A stretch of 64,000 bases of DNA from positions 259,717,187 through 259,781,186 of the forward strand of contig JAUMIR010000001.1 in NCBI GenBank assembly GCA_030847615.1. The letters are read 5' to 3'. Positions 45,201-57,200 of this stretch are shown here, in pieces. Position 1 is the first letter of the stretch. Each line of letters opens with the position of its first letter. A program made the position numbers and the translations under genes. The notes beneath the pieces are model-generated. The model was given only the letters and a program-made list of their open reading frames with translations, did no database searches and was not told the origin of the DNA. The DNA is from Gambelia wislizenii (Eukaryota > Chordata > Lepidosauria > Squamata > Crotaphytidae).

Positions 45201-48200
45201 GAGGGCCACAATTTGCCTACCCCTGCCTAATATAAACAATGCAATTTAAATAAGAGTTCCTGGTTATATTGTAAAGTTGAGAATCTAAGTTTAACCCATT
45301 ATCTGGGAGTTAGCTCCATAGCTTAGTAAGAAAACTGGCTTTGAAATTAATTCCAGGTGAACTGCTAACATTGTAAAATGGATCATTTCTCTGTTTTTTT
45401 CTCATCTTTACAGGATAGAGAAAGTGCACTTGCTGAGGAAAATACAGAAGACCCCAATGCTCCCTCTACATCTGGACAAGGAACATCTACTGGACTTCAG
45501 GCTCACACTGAAGCAGAAGGTAGAGTGCCTCACTGTTTTTGTTTCAGCAAAGGAACTCTGACATGCTATACCCACATGTGGATTATGTTCCACCTTGCTT
45601 GGAAAAACAATGCAGTACATTAATATTACACATTGCTCCCCCATTTATGCAGGGGGTACATTCCAGGACTTACTGCAGATATGTGAAACCGCAAACCACC
45701 ATAGTATTACACTGAAGGACCTAGAAAATGCCTAGAGAGGACAACTCTCTAAGCATCTGGCTATATTCTATGGTTGACTTCCGGCAGAAGTAGACCATAG
45801 AGTTGCTCTGGACGACCTCCTGATGCCTAGAGAGACCTCCTCCAGCACAACTCTGTAGTCCCTCAGATCCCCAGAGAGACCTCCCCCCTCCGACTGCATG
45901 TAACCATGGGTACTAATCTTGTATAAATGGGGTGGGGGGGGACCTGTATTTCTTTTCTGGCTTCTCTATATGAAGTCTTTCTGTGATTTCAGACACTATG
46001 CCAATTCCTTCATTTCTTCTAGTATTGATTAATTAGAAAACTTTGTACAATTTTCTCTTCAAGCAGAAGAAACATCAGATGGGGTCAGTAAATCTGTCCA
46101 TCGTGTCTTTGCTTCTATGATGGGAGAGAATGAAGAGGAGGAAGAAGGGGAGGAGGAGGAGGAAGAAGAAGAGGAGGAAGAAGAAGAGGAGGAGGAAGAG
46201 GAGGAGATCTCTACGCAGCCCACGGCAGGAGATGTTTTTGCCCTGGAGATGGTGCTTAATAAAGAAACCAAGAAAATTATGAAGGCATGTATTTCCAGAT
46301 TTAAGCACTTCCTTGGGCCTTTGCTTGTTGCTGTGTTCTTGGAGTACTGCATTGAGAACAACCTCCAGGCTTGCAAGAAACCTCTGTACATGGAAGAGAA
46401 CTTCTAACTTGCCTGTTGTGGATATTGATGTGGGCCTGGGGCATGCATCTCTAGGCTCAGTTCCACCCCTCTGAAATGGATGGGTGACATAGAAATAGAG
46501 AATATTTTGAATAGAAATATAGAAAGGAAACCGAGTATAGCATTGATGTCAATTTATAATGGAGAGAATGGGAACCAAGCAGAAAAGGATTTAATAACAA
46601 ATTTATTAACAGCAGCAAGATTAATTATAGCAAGACATTGGAAAATGCAAATAAATGTACAAGTGGAGGAGTGGTATAAAGAAGTTTGGAAGATGGCAAT
46701 AAATGATAAGTTAACATGTAGAATTAAAGTAAGAAGAGGAAGTTGGAAAGAAAGTGACTTTGATAAAATTTGGAAAGTATTTGTTAAAAAAGTATTACAG
46801 ACAAACGATGGGAGGTTACCTCCACGAAAAGAAATGAGATTCTGGAAAGATTAGGTAAGGGATAATGGCTCCAGTGAAGGGGAGCACTGAGGTGGGGGGG
46901 TAGGGGAATTAATATTTTTGAATAGAATTATAGTAAAGAATCTATGTTAACTTTTGAAATTAGTTAATAGAAAAATTGCAATGTTTATAGTAATTTTATG
47001 TGTTATACTACCTAAGTATTGATTGTATAATATAATGTATGATTATAAAATTAATAAAAATATATTTAAAATAAAAAAAAATTAAAAAATGAAATGGATG
47101 GGTGAAATGGTTAGGCTATGGGAACTTTCTTGAGCCACTAGTCCCTTTGGCCTTCCCTTCTGGAAAGGCATAAGACTCTCCACCCCACCACTTTAGAGGG
47201 TCCTAAAGTGTCTGAGGGTGTGTTGGCATACTCTTTCAATGTAAACAATGAAGGCAGTTGCCATCAAGTTTGAACAGTGATTGTGGGGGCTATTGGATAA
47301 AATCTCCATAGCCACAACTAGATTTCTGTGGTAGTAGCATAGCCCATAGCGGGTTGGGTAGGTCCAGTGCAGCCTCTCCTCTGCTCCAACACAAGGAATT
47401 TGCTACCTCTGCATTAGTTGTTGCACATGACAAGAGGTTGATTGGGACAGTAGTATCCAATATTAATTCCTCACTTGTACAGCTTTGTAAATTGGAATTG
47501 ATGATTCAAAGTGATCTTCAATTACTGGTAGTGACTGGAAATAGTAGGAACTCTCTTCACGGTAGTCCCTTAGGTGGGGCTTAGATGGGGAGACAGGACT
47601 GGCATGAAGAGCTCTTCAGGCTAAATGGAGAATCAGATGAAACCTGTGGGCTACAGGTTTCTCCTCCCTTGCTGTAAAATAAAATTTATTGTATTAAACT
47701 GCTCTTTATCTATTTCTTAGGAAAAGCGTCCACGCAGTAAATTGCCTCGTGCCTTGAGAGGCCTCATGGGTGAAGCTAACATTAGGTTTGCTCGTGGCGA
47801 ACATGAAGAAGCCATTCTGATGTGCATGGAAATCATAAGACAGGGTAACTATGTGGGAGATTTTCCATTGTTTGGGCTCCCAAAAGCTCTTCAGCTGACC
47901 ACAGGAAGTGTCTGCTGGGGCCTTCTATTTATTTTCTAGTTTGTTGGATGCCTCTCTCCAAATTTCCCAGGGTTTGACTTCAGAAGGAACGTGGCTCAAA
48001 AGTTTGGGGTGTAAGAGCCCTTTGACTTTTGGTCATTGATCTTATCCAGCTTCTTTTCATCATCAGATACTTTGGCCATACTAGTTGGGATTCTTGGGAG
48101 TTGAAGTCCAAAACATCAGGAGGGCCAGATGGTAAGAACCATGGGACAACCCAGCTGTTTTTGTAAGGTTATAATGTAGCAGTTCATAAGCATGCTTGTG

Positions 48201-51200
48201 AACTACTCAGCATTTAATTTTATGATCTTCAGTTAGCTTAGAGCTATTATTTAAAACAAATTGACACCACAAAAAGAACATAATAGACAGATCATTTTAA
48301 ATAGGGGTGGGCAAATAACAGACTTCCAGATGATGCTGGATGATAGTTCCCATCAGGTCTATCAAGGGTGAGGAATGCTGGAAGCTTCAGTCCAACATCT
48401 GGAGGTCTGTACTTTACCCATTACTGGTTTAATGCAAGGCAAAAAGCAGCACAAAACAGCAAATTCAAATAATTCACAAAGAGTAGGTAAATAAAATATT
48501 TTTGCTAGTGCTGAAAAGTTAATAATGGAGGCAAACAGATTTTGGGAAGCATCCAACCACTGTAACTGCCCGCTTTTTCTCTCTAGACTAGGGCACAGGA
48601 CTGGTCCTCCCATTAGGCAGAGTGAGGCAGCTGCTTTCGGTGGGAGATGCCGAGGGGAGGGGAGGCCATCACAGTCCAAGACATTCTCTTTTGTAGGAGG
48701 ACATCGTTACACAATCCCCACAGACCTGTGCCCACTAAGCTAGCATGCCATTGCCTGGTGAAATGGAGCATGATGCCTTATTGTGGGTTCAGCTGGTAGT
48801 CCATTTGGCTGTTGTACACAGAGTGCGGGTGGAGCAACATGTTGTGCTTCATCTCAGGTAGCAAATTATCTTGGGCCTCTGGAAGATGGCCCCAGCTGAA
48901 GATCTTAATGTTTAAGTGGGCTTATACTAGAGCAACCTGTAAGTGGTGTGTGTGTGTGTATTTGCCTATTATAATTTGGTTTAACTTAGGATAGCTTATT
49001 TAATTGTTTCTAACTTTTTTATCTTCGAGTTTTTAGTTTTAACCTTATTGAAAGCTACCTTGTGTCCCATGTCTGGATAAAAGGAGAATATAAAATAAAT
49101 AAAGTTGGTTGCCCCAGATGTTTTGGTGTACAGCTCCCATCATGGCCAGTGGTTAGGCATCATGGGAGTGTAGAACAAAACAACTACAGAGCACCTAATT
49201 GGAGAAAAACAGCAATTGGAACTACATTCAGAAACAGGCTGGTAATCAATGAACATCTTTAAATACTGGTAAAATAAGATCAATTTTTCTTACATGTGCT
49301 AAGGCAGTGCTACTCGAAAGTGGTGGTCCCTGCACCATTGCTGCCCCGTGAGCTGTTGGCTGTTTGACTGTGGAGAGTTTCCAGGAAAGAAAGAAACAGT
49401 TGAAGCCAATGGGTATAAATATGATACCAGTCTTTGGCATATGGGAGGGGGGAATTACTGGCCCCCCCTTTAGCCTGAGAAGCACTGAACTAAGTTATCA
49501 ACACTGTTGATTCAAATCCTAACAATTTCTTGCTTTTGTTTCCTGTAGCTCCTCTGGCTTATGAGCCATTTTCAACTCTTGCCATGATTTATGAAGACCA
49601 AGGCGATATGGAGAAATCTTTGCAGTTTGAACTGATTGCTGCTCATTTAAACCCCAGTGACACTGAGGAGTGGGTGAGGCTCGCTGAAATGTCACTTGAA
49701 CAGGATAATATTAAACAGGCTATCTTCTGCTATGCAAAAGGTAAAGCATAGAATCATAGAGTTGGAAGAGGGCCATGTAGTCCAACCACCTGGCATGCAG
49801 GAATACACAATCAAATCATTCCTGACAGATGGCCATCCAGCCTCTGTTTAAAAACCTCCAAAGAAGAAGACTCCACCATACTGTGAGGCAGTGTATTCTG
49901 CTTCCGAACAACTCTTACTGTCAGGAAGTTCTTCCTAATGTTTAGGTGGAATCTTTTTTCCTGTAGTTTGAACCCATGGCTCCATGTCCTAGTCTCTGGA
50001 GCAGCAGAAAACAAGCTTGCTCCATCCTTGGTATGACATCCCTTCAAATATCATGTCCCCTCTTAACCTTCTCTTCTCCAGACTAAACATACCCAGCTCC
50101 CTAATCTGCTCCTCATAGGGCAGGGCTTCCAGACCTCCCACTATCCTGGTTGCCCTCCTCTGAACACATTCCAGCTTCTCAATATCCTTCCTGAATTGTG
50201 GTGCCCAGAACTGGACATAGTATTCAAGGTGAGGTCTGACCAAAGCAGAATAGAATGGCGCTGTTACTTCCCTTGATCTAGACACTATACTCCTATTAAT
50301 GCAGCCTAGAATCGCATTGGCTTTTTTAGCTGTCATACCACACTGCTGATTCGTGTTCAGCTTGTGGTTCACTAAGAATCCTAGATCCCTTTCACATGTA
50401 CTACCATCAAGCCAGGTGTCACTCATCCTATATCTGTGCATTTCATTTTTACTGCCCAAGTGTAGTATCCTACATTTCTCCCTGTTGAAATTCATTTTGT
50501 TAGTTTTGGCCCAGCTTTCTAATGTGTTCAGATCATTTTGGATTCTGATCCTGTCCTCTGAGGTATTAGCTACCCCTCCTAATTTGGTGTCATCTGCAGA
50601 CTTGATAAACATGACCTCTATTCCCTTATCCATGTAATTGATAAAGATTTTGATAGCACTGGGTCCAGGACAGAACCCTGTGGTACCCCACTAGTCACTT
50701 CTCTCCAGGATGAAGAGGAGCCACTGGTGACTACCCTTTGGGTTCGATCAGTCATCCAATTACAAATCCACCTAACAGTTGCATTGTCTAGCCCACAGGT
50801 TACTAACTTTTTTTGCAAGAATATCATGGGGGACCTTGTCAAAGGCCTTACTGAAATCAAGATACACTCCATCCACTGTGTTCCCTTCATCTATCAAGTT
50901 TGTAACTCTGTCAAAAAAAGAGATAAGATTAGTCTGGCATGACTTGTTTTTGAGAAATCCATGTTGACTTTTAGTGATCACGGCATTCCTAAGTGCTTAC
51001 AGAGTGTCTGTTTAATGATCTGCTCTAGACTCTTTTCTAGTATTGATGTCAGGCTGACTGGGCGGTAATTATTTGTGTCTTCTTTTACCTCATACACAGT
51101 TTTTAACAGCCTTTGCCTGTGTGTTATTGATTGATTTGCACCAAATTGTCATAATTTTGATTTTAGCTGTGTCATAGAAAATGATGCCACATCTAAATAA

Positions 51201-54200
51201 ACTGAAATATGCACAACCCTGTTGCCTATACATGTAGTTCCCCTGATTCTTCCTGCACCTAATGGTTCAATAAACCAAAAACCTCTAAATCTGATTGCCA
51301 CCTTCGGATGAAGCTGGGATCTAAAACAAAATCTTGGTAACTGTAGTTTCCTAGTTCAGATGAAAGAGGAAGCTGTGGTTAGTTACAGACTCCCTGGCAC
51401 ATCAAGGTGTGCTGCAAAGGAGCAGTACCTGTGAATGCAAGACTTGTTGGTATCTCAGTTTTAGATTATGCAGCATATCTGGTATCACAGTTTTTTGTTA
51501 AGGAGAAATACAATTATCTAAATGTGACCATTGCGTGTTCTGTGCAGATTAGTTTAAAGATAGGTTTGTTTAGCTAATAAACAACAGACTCGTAGTCAGA
51601 GCTTTGTGTCATTAATATATGACCTGTTATTGTTGATTCACGATATCAGATTTATGTAGTCAAAGAACAACAGATAGTAACAGGACAGTATGGAAAGCAT
51701 AGAGTTGAATCTAGATGATGTCTTCTCTGGGTAGAAGGGCTCTGCTGGGTGGAAGTGCCCTGTTTAGTTTTCAGAAATTCACCCACTTTTTTCTACATCA
51801 CAACATATCACATTCAACAGGGTCCCCTAGTAGTGTGTGTGTGTGTTGGTGTATATGTTTTTTAGGGTGGGGGGTGTTGGCTGGAGAGGCTGCCAAGAGG
51901 AGGAGCAGTAGGGAAATCTGCTTTAGCCAACCCTGTTGTGTGTGCTTGAATCTGCATCCTACTCACATTGCATAAATGTACTTTTTAAAAAAAGGTATGC
52001 TTGTTCTGCTAGGAGCTTTTTGTCCCAATTCTTGAAATGAAATTCTATTGGAGAAAGATGGCTTACAGTGATGCAGAGATAGGCAGTAACCTCTAGTGTA
52101 AAATGCACTGGAACATGAGGGTTGCCTGATGGGATCAGAGCAGTCTCTATCATATCCAGCATTTTGTCTCTTCTTGGCAATAATGAAGCAATTCGCTTGT
52201 ACTGACATTATAAACATATCTATTATAACATTATCAAATATGATAATGTCTCTTGTGTTTTTGTAGCTCTGAAATATGATCCTACCAATGTACGCTACCT
52301 GTGGGAAAGATCAAGTCTCTACGAACAGTTGGGGGAGCATAAACTGGCAATGGATGGCTACAGGCGCATTTTAAATCTTCTGACCCCTTTTGATGGAGAT
52401 CGCTTTATGCATTTGGCCAGAGACATGGCAAAGTAAGCACGGAATCTAATGCTTCAAAAAAGTCAAGGTGAAATGTAACATACATCACTAGTGCCATCCC
52501 AAAATGTGGGTGTCTGTTTCTCACCACCCATAAGAAATATGTTTAAAGCAGTTGTACAAGTGCAATGGGTTAAACATATTAAGGTGACGTTACAATGGCA
52601 TTATGTTGGTACCAGATGAAAAAAAGCATGGCACCAATGTTTGGGACTGAGATAAAAATAGAAGAAGGCCTGTGTTGATCAGACCAGAGGATTATCCTAT
52701 ACACTGTTCTGTTGCCCATGGTTGGGGGGGGGGCAGAGGAGGATATGCCAGTGGTGGGTGGGGCTACACCAAAAGTAGGTGAGGCCACTTCATTGCTCAT
52801 ATGTTGCCCTTATTAGAATCATAGAATTGCAGAGTTGGAAGAGACCACGAGGGCCATCCAGTCCAACCCCCTGCCACGCAGTAAATCACAATCAAAGCAT
52901 CCCCGACAGATGGCCATCCAGCCTCTGTTTAAAGACCTCCAAGGAAGGAGACCCCACCACGCTCCGAGGGAGTGTGTTCCACTGCCGAACAGCTCTGACT
53001 GTCAAAAAGTTCCTCCTCATGTTGAGGTGGAATCTCTGTTCCTGGAGCTTGCACCCATTGCTCCGTGTTCCAGTCTCTGGAGCAGCAGAAAACAAGCCTG
53101 CTCCATCCTCAGCGTGACATCCCTTCAAATACTTAAACAGGGCTATCATATCGCCTCTAAACCGTCTTTTTTCCAGGCTAAACATACCCAGCTCCCTAAG
53201 TCTCTCCTCATAAGGCATTGTTTCCAGACCTTTCACCATTTTAGTTGCCCTTCTCTGGACACGCTCCAATTTGTCAATATCCTTTCTGAATTGTGGTGCC
53301 CAGAACTGGACACAGTATTCTAAGTGAGGTCTGACCAAGGCAGAATAGAGTGGCACTATTACTTCCCTTGATCTAGACACTATACTTCTATTGATACAGC
53401 CCAAAATTGCATTGGCCTTTTTAGCTGCCGCATCACACTGTTGGCTCATGTTCAACTTGTGGTCTACTAGGACTCCTAGATCCCTTTCGCACATAGTCTC
53501 ATTCAGCCAGGTCTCTCCCATCCTATATTTATGCATTTCATTTTTCCGCCCTAAATGCAGTACTTTACATTTCTCCGTATTGAATTTCATTTTGTTAGCT
53601 TTGGCCCAGCTCTCCAGTCTATCCAGGTCATTCTGAATTTTGATCCTGTCCTCTAGGGTATTAGCTACTCCTCCCAATTTGGTGTCATCTGCAAATTTGA
53701 TAAGTATGCCCCTAATTCCCTCATCTAAGTCATTGATAAAGATGTTGAATAGCACTGGGCCCAGGACAGAACCCTGTGGCACCCCACTGGTCACATCTTT
53801 CCAAGACGAAGAGGAGCCACTGCTGAGCACCCTTTGGGTTCGGCCGGTCAACCAATTACAAATCCATTGAACAGTTAACTTGTCTAGCCCACATTCTACA
53901 AGCTTGTTTGCAAGAATGTCATGGGGAACCTTGTCAAAGGCCTTACTGAAATCAAGGTATGCAATGTCCACAGCATTCCCTTCATCTACCAAGCTGGTAA
54001 CTTTATCAAAAAAAGAGATCAGATTAGTCTGGCATGACTTGTTTCTCTGAAACCCATGCTGACTTTTTGTGATTATGGCATTGCCTTCTAAATGTTCACA
54101 GACTCTCTGTTTAATGATCTGTTCTAGAATCTTCCCTGGTATTGATGTCAGACTAACTGGACGATAGTTGTTGGGATCCTCTTTTTTCCCCTTTTTGAAG

Positions 54201-57200
54201 ATGGGAACAACGTTTGCCCTCCTCCAGTCTGCTGGGACTTCTCCTGTTCTCCAGGAGTTCTCAAATATTATTGCCAATGGCTCTGAGATTATATTTGCCA
54301 GCTCTTTTAATACTCTTGGATGTAGTTCATCTGGTCCTGGAGATTTAAATTCATTTAGATTAAGAAGGTATTCCTGTATCACCTCTTTACTTATTTTCAG
54401 CTGGATTTCCCCTATTGTGTCCTCTGTTCCATTTTCCTCAGGTTGGTCCTCCTTTTCCTTTTCTGAAAACACTGAGGCAAAGAAGGTGTTGAGTAATTCT
54501 GCCTTTTCTCTGTCCCCTGTTAGCATCTTGCCATCTTCTCCACGTAGTGGCCCTATCATTTCCTGCTTCCTCCTTTTGCTGCGGACATACCCAAAAAAAC
54601 CCTTTTTATTGTTCTTAACCTCCCTAGCAAGCCTGAGCTCATTCTGCACTTTAGCTTTTCTGACTTTACTCCTACACGTGTTCGCTATCTGTTTGAATTC
54701 TTCTTTGGTGATTTCCTCCCTTTTCCATTTCCTATACATGTTCCGTTTAAAACTTAGCTCCATTGACAGTTCTTTAGTCATCCATCCTGGTTTCTTGAGA
54801 CACCTCCCATTTTTCTTCCTCAATGGTACTGTTTGAAATTGTGCCTTCAGTATCTCCCTTTTGAGAAAGTCAAAACCGTCTTGAGGTCCCTTCTCTTTTA
54901 GTATTCTTGACCATGGGATCATCCCCAGTATTTCCCTGAGTTTATTGAAATCAGCTCTCCTAAAGTCAAGAATGCGTGTCTGACTATGCCTGGCTTCTCC
55001 TTTCCATTGTATAACAAACTCCAGGAGAACATGATCACTCTCACCTAAGGATCCCACCACTTGCACCCCATTAACAAGGTCGTCTCTGTTGGTTAGGATC
55101 AGATCTAAAATAGCTGACCCCCTTGTTGCCTCTTCCACCTTTTGGACCATGAAATTGTCTTCCAGGCATGTAAGGAATTTGCTAGACCTTGTAGTTTTGG
55201 CTGAGTTAGATTGCCAGCAAATATCAGGATAGTTGAAGTCACCCATCACTACTACATCTCTCCTTTCTGCATGTATGTTCATCTGTTCTAGAAAGGCAAC
55301 ATCCAATTCCTCCGTCTGATTTGGGGGTCTGTAGTAGAGTCCCACAATAACATCCCTGTTGTTTCCCTCCCCTTTAATTTTTATCCAGATGCTCTCCACC
55401 TGGCTTCCAGTATTGATGTCATGGATCACTTCACTGGTGTAAATATCCCTGACATATAATGCTATTCCTCCTCCTTTCCTGTTTGGCCTGTTTCTCCTAT
55501 AAAGGTTATACCCCTCTATTCCTACATTCCAATCATGAGACTCGTCCCACCAGGTTTCAGTAACGCCTATTATATCATATTTGTTTTGTAGTGCAAGGAG
55601 TTCTAGTTCATCTTGCTTATTTCCCATGCTCTGTGCATTAGTGTAGAGACATCTGAGACCATGTGTTCCCTTTACTTGCTCCCTGTGCAAGTTTTTTTGC
55701 CTCCCACTGTTGGGTCCTTGCGCTGTTTGCCTTGTTCCCTCTATGACAGTTTGACTATTTTCTCCAGCCCTTTTGCCTTCCAGAATACTGTCTCCCTCCC
55801 CCATTTGACTCAGTTTAAAGCCCTCCTGATCAAATTCTTGAGAGTGTTGGCAAAAATGTTTCTTCCAACTGTTGTAAGATGCACCCCATCTCTTGCCAGA
55901 AGTCCCCCTGCATGGAAGCGCAGTCCATGATCCAAGAATCCAATTTGTTCTCGGCGACACCATCTACGGAGCCAGTTGTTTACGTCGGCTATTTTCCTCT
56001 CCCTTCTTGGACCATGCCCTTCAACTGGCAGAAGAGACGAGATGACCACCTGTGCGTTCATTTCTTTCAGCTTCCTCCCCAGGGCCTCATAATCTCTTCT
56101 GATCTTGGGAAAGCTGTGCCTTGCAGTATCATTGGTTCCCACATGATTGTGTGATTGTGCAGCCTCATTTAGTCTCTCTCTCTCTCACACACACATTCCC
56201 CCTTCCCCACTGGAATAAAGCCTTCTAAAAGCCTCCATTGATTCCAAAGGAGTCCTTATGGAAAGAGTCGTTGCAGCTGATGAGGGATGAATTTGGGGAA
56301 GATTTCAACATTGCAGATGAGAGGGTTAGCTAGGTCTCCCATCTCCAGCATTCACACACACCCCAAAAAGAAATGCATCCCCTCCATCCATAATGCAATC
56401 AGGCTTTGAAAAGCTTCACAGCAGGACAGGAGAGAGGAAGGGAAATCCGTCATCTTTGATTGGCAGTTAGGCTACAGGGAAGGTGACAGGTTGAATGAGA
56501 GTCTCCCATGGTCTGTATTCACTTCATCATCCAGAAGTTCCCTGTCCCATTTTTACTGAGACACAAATGAGCCTATTGTATCACTGGACTTCCACTCTCT
56601 TCCCTCCCCTCTCTGTCACTGATATGACTGCAAGGAATTCAGAAGTTTCCGTATCAGTTTTGATTAGCTATAGTTTGCTATGTAGTCTGAATGTGACAAC
56701 CTATATAACTAATCATAACCATGGTTAGTTTCAAACAAAGGAGCTTCAAACCATGGCTTATGAATCTGTCTTGTTTAAACCAGGTTTCCTCAACCTGGTA
56801 CCTTTTAAATGTTTTAGAAGCTGAACTAAAAGCCCCTGAGTGTCTTTTGCTAGCTAGCTAGGAGGGCTTGGGGTGAGACAAGGTTCCTTCACACCCTGCT
56901 GAGCCATGATAATGTGTGATATTTAAACAAAAGCAGTAAATTATGAAGTGAAGAGCCACAGCTTGCTTTCACATTCAGTCACAGAGAAGTGACAGGATTT
57001 TCAAATATTTGACATGATAGATGTCTTTCCTTTGAGGAAATTTTGTGTTACTGCCTGTCCAGAGAATATTCATTTCCTTTACTGTTGTTGAGTTGTTTAT
57101 CTGTATTTACTAATGCTCCTGTTACTGCTGTTTTCCGCAGGAGTTATTATGAAGCCAATGATATCTCTGCTGCTATTGAGATAATGGAGGAAGCCTTCAG

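Larger units (their letters stand above)
52817..56150 (-). mobile_element. CR1 LINE with uninterrupted ORF2 and partial ORF1
   Basis: The 3' tail lies at 52817 ('aatcatagaattgcagagtt'), ORF2 spans most of the element and the C-terminal part of ORF1 lies at 55810-56142. The 5' truncation falls inside ORF1 near 56150, next to a (CT)n(CA)n stretch. It sits antisense in GTF3C3 intron 6. Confidence 0.92.

Noticed and set aside
46285..46292. Use of the nearby GT (46289) as a normal donor for exon 3
   Set aside because: It would add GCAT to the exon and produce a stop codon at the junction. The protein match requires the GC donor.
46059..46391. Minus-strand frames with long Ser or Leu runs
   Set aside because: They are reverse reading of the GAA/GAG tract of GTF3C3 exon 3.
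54168..54836. Plus-strand 222-codon frame
   Set aside because: It is the antisense shadow of the CR1 ORF2. Its Ser/Phe/Leu-rich composition is typical of such shadows.
56150..57140. Additional GTF3C3 exon between the CR1 and exon 7
   Set aside because: Exon 6 and exon 7 join in phase at the conserved M-A-K-S-Y-Y-E sequence, leaving no room for another exon.
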